NCBI GenBank assembly: GCA_026992695.1
Contig: JALWYP010000240.1
Coordinates: 1-6,245, forward strand
Length of the DNA: 6,245 bases
Origin: Flavobacteriaceae bacterium
GTDB lineage: Bacteria > Bacteroidota > Bacteroidia > Flavobacteriales > Flavobacteriaceae
Direction of reading: 5' to 3'
The notes beneath the pieces were generated by a model. The model was not told where the DNA came from. It saw only the letters and a list, made by a program, of their open reading frames with translations, and did no database searches. Of the stretch, positions 1 through 6,245 are shown piece after piece. Numbering within the stretch: the stretch's first letter is position 1; every line of letters begins with the position of its first letter. The translations under genes and the position numbers were made by a program.

Positions 1-1
1 A

Positions 2-499
2 ATAATAGTTTTTACACTCGCCATCGTATTTGGTATTGTATTGTATTGGCGCGAATCAAAAAGCAACAGCTTATATCGGTTTTTTAACAAGCTAACCCAC
101 GCTAAAAAACTACAACTGAAACCCGAATCAAAAAAAGGCTTTATTTATGACCAACCTTTTTTAATGCGTTTGGTTTGGATAACCTTATTGTTTGTTTTAG
201 GAGCTGCAATTGTAACTGCCGTAACACCTATTAATGTGTTTTTTGTACAATATTTCGTTTCGGCAATTGTAGGCGTTTTAATAGGAAGTTACTTAGCAAC
301 ACTTATTGTAAAAACCGGAAATACTTTTAAAAAAGAAAATATTAAAGAAGTCTTTGAAAAAGGGAAAGACTATATCGAAGATTTCACCGAAGAAATAATA
401 CCCGAAAAAGAAGAAATACCCAACGAACCCGAACCAAAAGAAAAACCTGTTAAAAAAAGTGCACGAGAGCGTTTTAAGGATAAAGGAATGATTAAATAA
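2..499 (+). CDS. Membrane protein of unknown function, 5'-truncated by window edge
   Basis: I do not recognise the family. The reading frame is open from position 2 to the TAA at 497-499, giving 165 visible residues. The TTG at 41 is not a credible start because the codons before it (IIVFTLAIVFGIV) continue a hydrophobic helix, so the true start lies upstream of the window. Visible layout: the end of a membrane helix (residues 1-16); a basic loop (about 17-50, including SKSNS and many Lys); two closely spaced helices (about 54-75 and 78-104) joined by a short TPIN turn; then a hydrophilic tail (about 106-165) rich in Glu, Lys and Pro that ends in a basic stretch (KKSARERFKDKG). It therefore has at least three membrane passes plus a charged, probably disordered C-terminus. 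The gene lies 60 bp upstream of the next membrane-protein gene in the same direction, with no clear promoter between them, so co-transcription is plausible. No catalytic motif is visible. Confidence 0.8.
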   Translation: MIVFTLAIVFGIVLYWRESKSNSLYRFFNKLTHAKKLQLKPESKKGFIYDQPFLMRLVWITLLFVLGAAIVTAVTPINVFFVQYFVSAIVGVLIGSYLATLIVKTGNTFKKENIKEVFEKGKDYIEDFTEEIIPEKEEIPNEPEPKEKPVKKSARERFKDKGMIK

Positions 500-559
500 A
501 TAGATTAAAAGTTGAAGTAGATTTTTTAAAAACTAGTTGGTCTAAACAACAACATTATT

Positions 560-2224
560 ATGATTAATAACTATTGGAAAAAAGGTAAAAAACAAAAAAG
601 AATTGTCATTATTAGCGGTATTATTCTTTTCTTAATGCTGTTTTTTTTGCGAGATGATTACCAACCGGCATTATTATTTGTACGTAGATACATATTTGTA
701 ATTTTACTTGGTATTCTCTTTTTAAGTTTTATGATTTACCGCTTCAGAAATGCTGCAAGTGCCGGAAAAAGAGTTTTGTATTTAATTGGGATGGTCGCAT
801 TTTTTGGCATCTTTTGGTTTATAGGTTGGAAGCTGGAGCTGTACAATTATATGCAATTGTATAATGTATATCGAAATCTGGATTTAGTCGAATTAAACGA
901 ACTTCCGCTTACTCAAAACGAACGCATCCAACCTTACAATAACATTGTAACAATGGCATACGAGTCTATTGGTGAAACACAAGAAGTTTCGCCACCGCAA
1001 TTGGTACGATTAGACTCGTTAAACAAATGGACGATGGCGGTACAACCTGCAAAGGAATATTTTTACCAACGTATGAACGAGGATATCGAAGAAATATTTG
1101 CTGTAAATAGCACCTCACCCTTTCCTAGATTTTCGGGTGAAAACCGAATACCCGCAGTTTTTTCTATTGGAGAGTCTCTTGCCTTTAGCCGAAATACTTA
1201 CAATGCCGTTGTACAACGATTTAATATCTTTCAGTTATTTACTCTACAACCCAATGAAGTTTTTTATATGAAAAACGACGAAGGAAAATGGGTAGAAGTG
1301 GTGAGTTTAATTAGATGGAAAGGTTTCTTTTTCCCATATCCTACTTATGGAGGCGTGATGATAATCGATTCAGGGAAACACGATGTAAACGATTATATAG
1401 AGCGTGTTTTAATAGGAAAAGGAACGTACGTGCCTCAAAAGAAAATTAACGAATATCCTTTTTTGACCAGACAAAACACCCTTCCCGAAAAAATATCCCG
1501 ACTGCAAGCGCAATCGCTTCAGTTTTTAGCTGGATTTACAGATCCTTTACCTTGGAATAAAAAAACAGCGGTGAAAATCCCCGATTTATCCGACGATCAA
1601 AATCAACAACCTTTTGTAACCGATTTTGATTTTAGTAATATGCAAACACAAACCTATAGCGGATTGTATCATTGGTTTGGTTTAGAACCCATTGGCAAAG
1701 AACGTACCAGCTTATCGTTTAGCGTGATGATTCCGGCAGACGGGACACAGAAATTATACTATTACAATCATGCAGCAAAAAAGGAAGGACTGGCAGGCGT
1801 TTCGGCAATGCCTTTAAAGGTAATGGAATCGCGTAAAGAATACGATTGGTCGGTTAATAAGCCGGTAGAGTTTAGACCATTTGTTAAGTTTATAGCCGGA
1901 AAAAAACGATTGTTTGTTTTGTGTACCGTTGCTTCAAAACGGGAAGGAAACAAACGCTTTGACGGTGCCGCAACACCCGATTTGGCTTTGGTAGATGTAC
2001 AATATAGAGATGTGGTTTGGATTGATGCCAAACATCCTTCGCAATGGAATGAAGCTATTTTACAACAATTAGGAGAAACTTGGAAAGCTTCGGAAGGACT
2101 AACCGATAATGATTTGTATCCTAACAAAGTTGAAAAAGATGTATTTGTTAAAACAGAAAGGGATTCTATCGTGATGGATTCACTTTCTAAAATTCCGGAA
2201 GTAATAAAAGATTCGATTAATTAA
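560..2224 (+). CDS. Three-helix membrane-anchored protein of unknown function with large predicted periplasmic domain
   Basis: I do not recognise a named family. The 554-residue product begins with a strongly basic N-terminus (KKGKKQKR, 7-14). Three membrane helices follow at about 15-30, 43-61 and 71-90, then a soluble region of about 460 residues. The basic N-terminus and the basic loop between helices 2 and 3 (RFRNAASAGKR, 61-71) place both in the cytoplasm by the positive-inside rule, so the large C-terminal domain should be periplasmic. That domain is rich in aromatics; notable stretches are WKGFFFPYPTYGGV (253-266) and SGLYHWFGLEP (367-377). I see no Walker, HExxH, GxSxG or lipobox-type motif. 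The C-terminus (about 524-554) is a charged tail with DSI/DSL repeats and is probably flexible. The ATG at 560 is preferred because the basic stretch directly precedes helix 1. The gene lies 60 bp after another membrane-protein gene, with no TAnnTTTG element in the gap. Its stop is 8 bp from the stop of the convergent porin gene. A long open frame on the opposite strand at 1768-2127 is only a shadow. Confidence 0.85.
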   Translation: MINNYWKKGKKQKRIVIISGIILFLMLFFLRDDYQPALLFVRRYIFVILLGILFLSFMIYRFRNAASAGKRVLYLIGMVAFFGIFWFIGWKLELYNYMQLYNVYRNLDLVELNELPLTQNERIQPYNNIVTMAYESIGETQEVSPPQLVRLDSLNKWTMAVQPAKEYFYQRMNEDIEEIFAVNSTSPFPRFSGENRIPAVFSIGESLAFSRNTYNAVVQRFNIFQLFTLQPNEVFYMKNDEGKWVEVVSLIRWKGFFFPYPTYGGVMIIDSGKHDVNDYIERVLIGKGTYVPQKKINEYPFLTRQNTLPEKISRLQAQSLQFLAGFTDPLPWNKKTAVKIPDLSDDQNQQPFVTDFDFSNMQTQTYSGLYHWFGLEPIGKERTSLSFSVMIPADGTQKLYYYNHAAKKEGLAGVSAMPLKVMESRKEYDWSVNKPVEFRPFVKFIAGKKRLFVLCTVASKREGNKRFDGAATPDLALVDVQYRDVVWIDAKHPSQWNEAILQQLGETWKASEGLTDNDLYPNKVEKDVFVKTERDSIVMDSLSKIPEVIKDSIN

Positions 2225-2232
2225 AGCAAATT

Positions 2233-4188
2233 TTATAGAAAGAAATTCCAAACCAAACCAAATCGCAGAACACCGTCTCGATACGGGTATCCCGGAGCCG
2301 AAAAATATTCTTTCTTGTTACTAAAAAGTGAAGTTAGATTTTCGTACTTAAAGTAAATTCGGGTTTGTCTTACTTTTGCATTAAAGAAAACGCTTAAAAG
2401 CGGAAAACCGCCGATTTCCTCTGTATTTTGAACATAAAATTCGCCTAAGATAGGCTGGTAGGCATTCATATTAAAAGCGGTAAAATATTTTAAAGTTACA
2501 CCGGTTTGAAGAAATAACGCTTTTTTAAACCAATGGTCTTGGTAATAAAAACTGTTACGAGTTATTAGTTGCGGTACGTTAAATACTTCTTCTCCGGTTA
2601 CTACTTGTTGGTACATTACCGTATTGGTAAGAGCAAACTTTTTGTATTTAAATTCTTTTTCGGCTTTAATTTTTAAATAGTTAACTCGGCTATTGTATTG
2701 CTGTGGTGTAGGCGTAGAGTCGTTGGGTTTTATGGCAAAATAAGCAAAATCATCTATTCCGGTGTAGGTTGCAGAGATTGCACCGTATTTTTTAGATTGT
2801 AATTTAAAATAAACTATTTGTTGCTTAACGTTATTAAAAGAATTTTGCCAATTAAAGTTAACATAATCACTCTGGTGGAGTAGAAAATTAAAATTGGGTG
2901 CCGCGCTTTTAATGCTGATTTTTGCTTCAATATAGTTGTCTTTATCAAAACTGTAACCGGCTTTTCCGCTTAGGTAATTTCCGGTTAGATCTCCCGAAAG
3001 CAACAAACTACCCTCCCCCGATAGTTCAAAACCTTTGTAGTTTTTTTGGTACCTTCCGCCTAATTGTACGGTAGTTCCTTTTAGTTTATTGTTAATGGTT
3101 TGGTTGTTGAGTAAAAGTACGGAGTTATATCCGTAATCATATGAGGAATACTCTAAATAGCCGCTTATTTTTCCCAAAATACCGTTACTAAAACGGGTGT
3201 AAAATCGGGAGGTGAATTTATCTAACGATGTTTTTTTATCTAAGTTTGAAGGTTTGTAGGAAACACCGTAATCTTCAAAAGGAGTGTCTTGTTTAAAAGT
3301 AAACCGTTTTATTTCGTAATAGGTTTGGTTTCCTATTACGAGTGCTGTTTTAGAAGTTGTGTCCGGTTTAATAAATCGGTATTCATTTTCAATAAAAAAA
3401 CGATTTCCTTTTAGTAGCGTTTCGGCATCTTCATAATTAACATCTAACCTGCCACGATCTCTAAATTCGGGATTATCATCTACAAATAATTGTATTGAGT
3501 TTTGATTTAACCCGCCGTTTTCTTCATTTAAAATATCTTGCGAAGTAAGGTGCGCTCGCACAAAATATTTTTCGTTTTTTGTATGGTAAGCGGTACTCGC
3601 CCAAAAATTATCGGTACTGGTTAAAATATGCTGGTACGCACCCAAAGAACGAACCCCTTTGTATCCCACGGCTATGTTAAATTGTCGCGATGTGTTAACG
3701 GTAAACATTGCATCGAGTTGTTGCCCTTGCTGGAAAGCAGTTTTAAAATACAATTCGGTTAAAGGAGTAGGTACTTCATAATAATACACATCATCTAGTT
3801 CTTTATAACTGTAATGTCTGGCACGGGCACCAAAAAAAGGAATTAGATTTTTCCGATTATACGAGTATGCCAAATTAGAGTAAGGTTGCCCAACATTAGA
3901 AAAAGGCATGAGCTCAAAGTCGTCTTTTCGCAAATAGTTAAATCGGTAATCTTTGGCTATGGTAAGTGTGGTATCAACAAAAGTGGTATCTCTATCGAGT
4001 GAAACTATTTTATATAAATCGATTGGAGGTTTATTTTCAAGATTCTTAACACTTGCTTTTTTTGTCTTTGAAGTGTCTTTAGCAAAATTATCAACAAATC
4101 TTTGCTTTTCCTGTTTTAAAGTTTTATCCACCTGGCTAAATAGTGAAGCCGAATAAATAAAACAAAGTAAAACAATTATTTTTTTCAT
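2233..4188 (-). CDS. Putative outer-membrane porin (Porin_10-like, Bacteroidota)
   Basis: The 651-residue product looks like the 'putative porin' family common in Flavobacteriaceae (Pfam Porin_10, assigned from memory of the family). Residues 1-18 form a signal peptide (MKKIIVLLCFIYSASLFS, cleavage probably before Gln19). Cys9 sits inside the hydrophobic core without a lipobox, so it is not a lipoprotein. A Lys-rich linker (about 20-55) leads to DTTFVDTTLTIAKDYRFNYLRKDDFELMPFSNVGQPY (68-103; split here as DTTFVDTTLTIAKDYRFN then YLRKDDFELMPFSNVGQPY), a stretch I associate with this family. From there to the end the sequence alternates polar and aromatic/hydrophobic residues with many Tyr, Phe and Asn, as expected of transmembrane beta-strands. 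It closes with an aromatic strand (VLRFGLVWNFFL), as outer-membrane barrels do for BAM recognition. The substrate cannot be read from sequence. It is divergent from purK, and a TAnnTTTG promoter element lies about 20 bp before its ATG. It is probably monocistronic, since the neighbour downstream faces it. Confidence 0.85.
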   Translation of the reverse strand: MKKIIVLLCFIYSASLFSQVDKTLKQEKQRFVDNFAKDTSKTKKASVKNLENKPPIDLYKIVSLDRDTTFVDTTLTIAKDYRFNYLRKDDFELMPFSNVGQPYSNLAYSYNRKNLIPFFGARARHYSYKELDDVYYYEVPTPLTELYFKTAFQQGQQLDAMFTVNTSRQFNIAVGYKGVRSLGAYQHILTSTDNFWASTAYHTKNEKYFVRAHLTSQDILNEENGGLNQNSIQLFVDDNPEFRDRGRLDVNYEDAETLLKGNRFFIENEYRFIKPDTTSKTALVIGNQTYYEIKRFTFKQDTPFEDYGVSYKPSNLDKKTSLDKFTSRFYTRFSNGILGKISGYLEYSSYDYGYNSVLLLNNQTINNKLKGTTVQLGGRYQKNYKGFELSGEGSLLLSGDLTGNYLSGKAGYSFDKDNYIEAKISIKSAAPNFNFLLHQSDYVNFNWQNSFNNVKQQIVYFKLQSKKYGAISATYTGIDDFAYFAIKPNDSTPTPQQYNSRVNYLKIKAEKEFKYKKFALTNTVMYQQVVTGEEVFNVPQLITRNSFYYQDHWFKKALFLQTGVTLKYFTAFNMNAYQPILGEFYVQNTEEIGGFPLLSVFFNAKVRQTRIYFKYENLTSLFSNKKEYFSAPGYPYRDGVLRFGLVWNFFL

Positions 4189-4208
4189 TGTATTTAATAC
4201 TAAAAAAG

Positions 4209-4216
4209 CAAAAGTA
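4209..4216 (-). promoter_or_regulatory. Predicted -7 promoter element of the porin gene
   Basis: Read on the - strand this is TACTTTTG, an exact match to the Bacteroidota -7 consensus TAnnTTTG. It ends 20 bp before the porin ATG, so the predicted leader is only about 15 nt. The -33 element is poor: no TTTG lies at the usual 19-21 bp spacing, only an AT-rich TTAA near 4239-4242. The same octamer, followed by the same C, occurs upstream of purE. Known: the TTTG/TAnnTTTG promoter architecture of this phylum. Inferred: its use here. Confidence 0.5.
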
Positions 4217-4220
4217 AACT

Positions 4221-4252
4221 TTTATAGCAAAAGATTAGTTAATATAATGTTG
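4221..4252 (+). promoter_or_regulatory. Possible weak purK promoter
   Basis: TTTA at 4221-4224 and TAATGTTG at 4245-4252 are separated by 20 bp. This matches the Bacteroidota TTTG-N19-21-TAnnTTTG layout with one mismatch in each element, and has the same spacing as the better purE candidate. A start just after 4252 would give a purK leader of roughly 35 nt. In sequence this AT-rich, such degenerate matches arise easily by chance. If real, it partly overlaps the upstream part of the divergent porin promoter. Confidence 0.28.
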
Positions 4253-4294
4253 AAGTTTTAATTTTACCGGAAATTCAGATATTCGATTTTGTTA

Positions 4295-5455
4295 ATGAAA
4301 AACTACTTTTCTTCATCGTTTACATTAGGAATACTCGGAGGCGGACAATTAGGGAAAATGCTCCTCAACGAAACCCGAAAATGGGATATAAAAACAACCG
4401 TTCTCGACCCTAATAGCGAAGCTCCTTGTAGTATTGGTTGTAATACATTTGTGCAAGGTGATTTTAATGACTTTGATACGGTTTATAACTTTGGAAAAAA
4501 GGTGGATGTACTTACTTTTGAAATAGAACATGTAAATGTAGATGCACTCGAAAAACTGGAAAAAGAAGGCGTAACGATTTATCCTTCCTCACAAACACTT
4601 CGTATTATTCAAGATAAATCGAGACAGAAGCAATTTTATAAAGAGAATCAAATACCAACGGCTCGATTTCAAGTTTTTGTAAATAGAAAACAATTGCTGC
4701 AAGCTGTTGAAAATGGAGAATTCGCCTTTCCGTTTGTTTGGAAAAAAAGCACGGGAGGTTATGACGGGATGGGAGTAAAAATGGTAAAAAATACAGAAGA
4801 TTTACAACAAATACCAGATGCACCTTGCATCGCTGAAGATCTTGTAGATTTTAAAAACGAATTAGCCGTACTGGTTGCTCGAAACGCTGCCGGAGACATA
4901 GTGACCTATCCGGTAGTAGAAATGGAATTTCATCCCGAAGCAAATCAGGTAGAATATGTTATTTGCCCGGCACGAATAAATGATTCTGTTGCTCAAAATG
5001 CGCAAAGAGTGGCTCGTCTGGTTTCAGATAAATTACAACACGTAGGTTTATTAGCTGTTGAAATGTTTCAAACACAAAAAGATGAAATCATCGTAAACGA
5101 AATGGCTCCTCGTCCTCACAACAGTGGTCATTATAGCATTGAAGCAAGTTTTACCAATCAGTTTGAACAACACCTGCGTGCCATTTTAAATCTTTCGTTA
5201 GGTAGTACAAAAAGCAAAGTAGGAGCGGTTATGGTAAATCTGGTAGGAGCAGAAGGCTTTACCGGAAATCCTGTTTATAAAAACATAAATGAGATATTAT
5301 CTTTACCGGGAGTTACACCGCACATTTACGGAAAAAAGCAAACACGCCCCTTTAGGAAAATGGGACACGTTACCATTGTTAATCAAGACATAAATAAAGC
5401 TAGAGCTTTGGCTGAGAAAGTTAAAAATACCATAAAAGTGGTAAGTGAGTTTTAA
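4295..5455 (+). CDS. purK: N5-carboxyaminoimidazole ribonucleotide synthase (PurK)
   Basis: This is a cytoplasmic ATP-grasp enzyme of de novo purine synthesis. It uses ATP and bicarbonate to convert 5-aminoimidazole ribonucleotide (AIR) to N5-CAIR, the substrate of PurE, which is encoded next. The 386-residue length is usual for the family. Visible signatures: LGILGGGQLGKM (11-22), the N-terminal nucleotide-binding-fold loop; KKSTGGYDGMGV (150-161), the glycine-rich ATP-grasp loop; AEDLVDF (180-186), where the ATP-grasp fold contacts the nucleotide; VEMF (255-258) with Glu257, and NEMAPRPHNSGH (268-279), which carry the metal-ATP and AIR-site residues of the family; and FRKMGH (353-358) in the C-terminal domain. 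No key motif is missing. The frame is open back to a TTG at 4289, but the ATG at 4295 fits the family's short N-terminus before the GGGQLG loop. The order purK-purE is the reverse of the enteric purEK arrangement. The stop is 55 bp from purE, so the genes do not overlap, and purE seems to have its own promoter. Confidence 0.97.
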   Translation: MKNYFSSSFTLGILGGGQLGKMLLNETRKWDIKTTVLDPNSEAPCSIGCNTFVQGDFNDFDTVYNFGKKVDVLTFEIEHVNVDALEKLEKEGVTIYPSSQTLRIIQDKSRQKQFYKENQIPTARFQVFVNRKQLLQAVENGEFAFPFVWKKSTGGYDGMGVKMVKNTEDLQQIPDAPCIAEDLVDFKNELAVLVARNAAGDIVTYPVVEMEFHPEANQVEYVICPARINDSVAQNAQRVARLVSDKLQHVGLLAVEMFQTQKDEIIVNEMAPRPHNSGHYSIEASFTNQFEQHLRAILNLSLGSTKSKVGAVMVNLVGAEGFTGNPVYKNINEILSLPGVTPHIYGKKQTRPFRKMGHVTIVNQDINKARALAEKVKNTIKVVSEF

Positions 5456-5459
5456 AGTG

Positions 5460-5491
5460 TTTATGCTTTCACCTAATTTTCCCTACTTTTG
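5460..5491 (+). promoter_or_regulatory. Predicted Bacteroidota-type promoter of purE
   Basis: TTTA (5460-5463) and TACTTTTG (5484-5491) are separated by 20 bp. The second is an exact TAnnTTTG -7 element, and the first differs by one base from TTTG at -33. The whole promoter fits in the 55-bp gap between purK and purE, beginning 5 bp after the purK stop. Transcription would begin about 5-8 bp after 5491, leaving a leader of roughly 12-15 nt before the ATG at 5511. The leader is A-rich and has no Shine-Dalgarno sequence, as is usual in this phylum. Confidence 0.6.
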
Positions 5492-5510
5492 CTAAAATAA
5501 AATACCAACG

Positions 5511-5993
5511 ATGAGTAAAGTAGCCGTAATTATGGGTAGTACTAGTGACTTACCCGTTATGCAAGAAGCCATAGATGTTTTAAAAGGATTTGATATAGAA
5601 GTAGAAACAGACATTGTTTCGGCACATCGAACTCCCGAAAAACTATTCGATTTTAGTAAAAATGCCCATAAAAAGGGAATTAAAGTTATTATAGCGGGTG
5701 CCGGAGGTGCTGCCCATCTTCCCGGAATGGTGGCATCCCTTTCACCATTACCCGTAATAGGTGTTCCGGTTAAATCAAGAAACTCAATAGACGGGTGGGA
5801 TTCAATTCTCTCTATTTTACAAATGCCCGGAGGGGTTCCCGTTGCAACCGTTGCCCTTAACGGAGCTAAAAATGCAGGAATTCTGGCAGCACAGATTATA
5901 GGTGCTTCCGATACTTGTGTTTTGGATAAAATTGTTTTTTACAAAGAAAGTTTAAAATTAAAAGTAGAAGAAGGAGCAAAAAAATTGAAATAA
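5511..5993 (+). CDS. purE: N5-carboxyaminoimidazole ribonucleotide mutase (class I PurE)
   Basis: A cytoplasmic enzyme that moves the carboxylate of N5-CAIR to carbon 4 of the imidazole ring, giving CAIR, the step after PurK in purine synthesis. Class I PurE forms homo-octamers. The 160-residue length is normal. Active-site signatures are intact: MGSTSDLP (8-15) binds the nucleotide phosphate; SAHRTP (37-42) contains His39, equivalent to the catalytic histidine of the E. coli enzyme (His45); AGAGGAAHLPGM (62-73) with His69 forms the substrate loop; and IGVPV (83-87) and DSILSILQMPGGVPV (97-111) complete the fold. An adjacent purK supports the N5-CAIR mutase (class I) type over the animal-type AIR carboxylase (class II). 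The ATG at 5511 gives MSKVAVIMGS, the expected N-terminus. The C-terminal extension (about 136-160) is Lys/Glu-rich and helical in character. A promoter-like sequence lies directly upstream, so purE may be expressed independently of purK as well as by read-through. Confidence 0.97.
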   Translation: MSKVAVIMGSTSDLPVMQEAIDVLKGFDIEVETDIVSAHRTPEKLFDFSKNAHKKGIKVIIAGAGGAAHLPGMVASLSPLPVIGVPVKSRNSIDGWDSILSILQMPGGVPVATVALNGAKNAGILAAQIIGASDTCVLDKIVFYKESLKLKVEEGAKKLK

Positions 5994-6036
5994 ACAATAC
6001 GCTTTCTCGACTCACTCTATTATTTGAATAACCTTT

Positions 6037-6054
6037 TTTGGTAACGTTACTAAA
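6037..6054. repeat. 18-bp near-palindrome between purE and the M3 peptidase gene
   Basis: TTTGGTAACGTTACTAAA reads the same on both strands except for one base pair (positions 6040/6051). Its core GTAACGTTAC (6041-6050) is a perfect 10-bp palindrome. It ends 11 bp before the peptidase ATG and 61 bp after the purE stop. A T-rich stretch (6055-6065) follows. It could be an operator for a dimeric regulator, or, as RNA, a weak AU-rich hairpin followed by U's that attenuates purE transcription. The symmetry is seen directly; function is inference. Confidence 0.4.
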
Positions 6055-6065
6055 TTTTCTTTTCT

Positions 6066-6245
6066 ATGAATCAAAATCCCCTACTGCAATCCTTTAACAC
6101 CGCACCGTTTTCAAAAATAAAAAACCACCATTTTTTACCGGCTATCAAGCAATTGATTGAAGAAATCAAAGGTGAAATTGATGTGATTGCGGATAATCCC
6201 GTTGCACCCGATTTTAAAAATACTATCGAAGCGTTGGAATATACC
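6066..6245 (+). CDS. M3-family metallopeptidase (Dcp/oligopeptidase A type), N-terminal fragment cut by window edge
   Basis: Only the first 60 codons lie in the window and the frame is open at the right edge. The N-terminus (MNQNPLLQSFNTAPFSKI, followed by NHHFLPAIKQLIEEIKGEID) and the following DNPVAPDFKNTIEALEYT match the start of peptidyl-dipeptidase Dcp / oligopeptidase A proteins. In these, an 'APF..I...HF.PA' pattern and a 'P.F.NTIEALE' pattern open the helical N-terminal domain. Family members are zinc metallopeptidases of about 670-700 residues that degrade short peptides. The HExxH zinc site would lie far downstream and cannot be checked. No signal peptide is visible, which favours a cytoplasmic enzyme. 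The start is secure: an in-frame TAA at 6051-6053 lies upstream and no other start codon comes between it and the ATG at 6066. It follows purE by 72 bp in the same direction, with a near-palindrome in the gap and no convincing TAnnTTTG promoter. Confidence 0.88.
   Translation, partial: MNQNPLLQSFNTAPFSKIKNHHFLPAIKQLIEEIKGEIDVIADNPVAPDFKNTIEALEYT

Noticed and set aside
1768..2127. 119-codon open frame on the - strand inside the 554-residue membrane protein gene
   Set aside because: It lies wholly antisense to a longer, coherent gene, has low-complexity Ser/Phe-rich composition, no recognisable motif and no promoter. It is a shadow of the real frame.
2279..2290. GATACGGGTATC inverted repeat near the porin 3' end as a terminator
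   Set aside because: The 5-bp arms have a 2-base loop, lie inside the porin coding region and are not followed by a T-tract on either strand.
3953..4156. 67-codon open frame on the + strand antisense to the porin N-terminus
   Set aside because: It overlaps the signal peptide and linker of a convincing outer-membrane protein gene. Its hydrophobic, Ser/Leu/Val-rich content is what the reverse complement of a Lys/Asp/Thr-rich region gives.
4190..4200. 11-bp inverted repeat GTATTTAATAC directly before the porin start
   Set aside because: It has 5-bp arms of A/T-rich sequence around a single base, which is likely by chance at this base composition and too tight to form an RNA hairpin.
4284..4291. 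CGATTTTG just before the purK ATG as a -7 promoter element
   Set aside because: It lacks the conserved TA, and a start from it would fall inside the purK coding sequence.
4289..4294. Upstream TTG start for purK, adding two residues
   Set aside because: The ATG six bases later gives the N-terminus expected of the family, and nothing favours the TTG.
4349..4823. Two short - strand open frames inside purK (4349-4531 and 4605-4823)
   Set aside because: purK is intact across this region with all family motifs, and these frames have no independent support.
6018..6026. TATTATTTG as a promoter element for the M3 peptidase gene
   Set aside because: The TA and TTTG are separated by three bases instead of two, and no TTTG or TTG lies at the proper distance upstream.

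Overview
This window looks like a chromosomal segment from a low-GC member of the Bacteroidota, most likely family Flavobacteriaceae. The reasons are: AT-rich sequence with even codon use in all genes; starts without Shine-Dalgarno sequences; promoter elements of the Bacteroidota type (TAnnTTTG at -7) where intergenic space allows; a 651-residue outer-membrane protein of the flavobacterial 'putative porin' type; and PurK, PurE and M3-peptidase sequences that resemble flavobacterial versions. The taxonomic call comes from recognising sequence, not from a database search.

Layout. Positions 2-2224 hold two co-oriented genes on the + strand for membrane proteins of unknown function. The first enters from outside the window: its reading frame is open to the left edge. 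The second is a 554-residue protein with three N-terminal membrane helices and a large domain predicted to be periplasmic. Facing them, with only 8 bp between the stop codons, is the porin gene on the - strand (4188-2233). A 106-bp divergent intergenic region (4189-4294) separates it from purK on the + strand (4295-5455). purE (5511-5993) follows after 55 bp that hold a good Bacteroidota-type promoter. After a further 72 bp with an 18-bp near-palindrome comes the first 60 codons of an M3-family metallopeptidase gene, which runs off the right edge (6066-6245).

How the genes work together. PurK and PurE catalyse consecutive steps of de novo purine synthesis: AIR to N5-CAIR (ATP and bicarbonate dependent), then N5-CAIR to CAIR. 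The order here is purK-purE, and purE appears to have its own promoter. The porin and the M3 peptidase have no evident functional link to purine synthesis; their proximity looks like ordinary chromosomal neighbourhood. The first two genes may form a transcription unit, since no promoter is visible between them.

I see no RNA genes, mobile elements, CRISPR arrays, phage genes or signs of recent transfer. No gene-free stretch exceeds 106 bp. The window reads as ordinary core genome. Its least understood part is the pair of membrane proteins at the left end, and I cannot claim a new system from the sequence alone.
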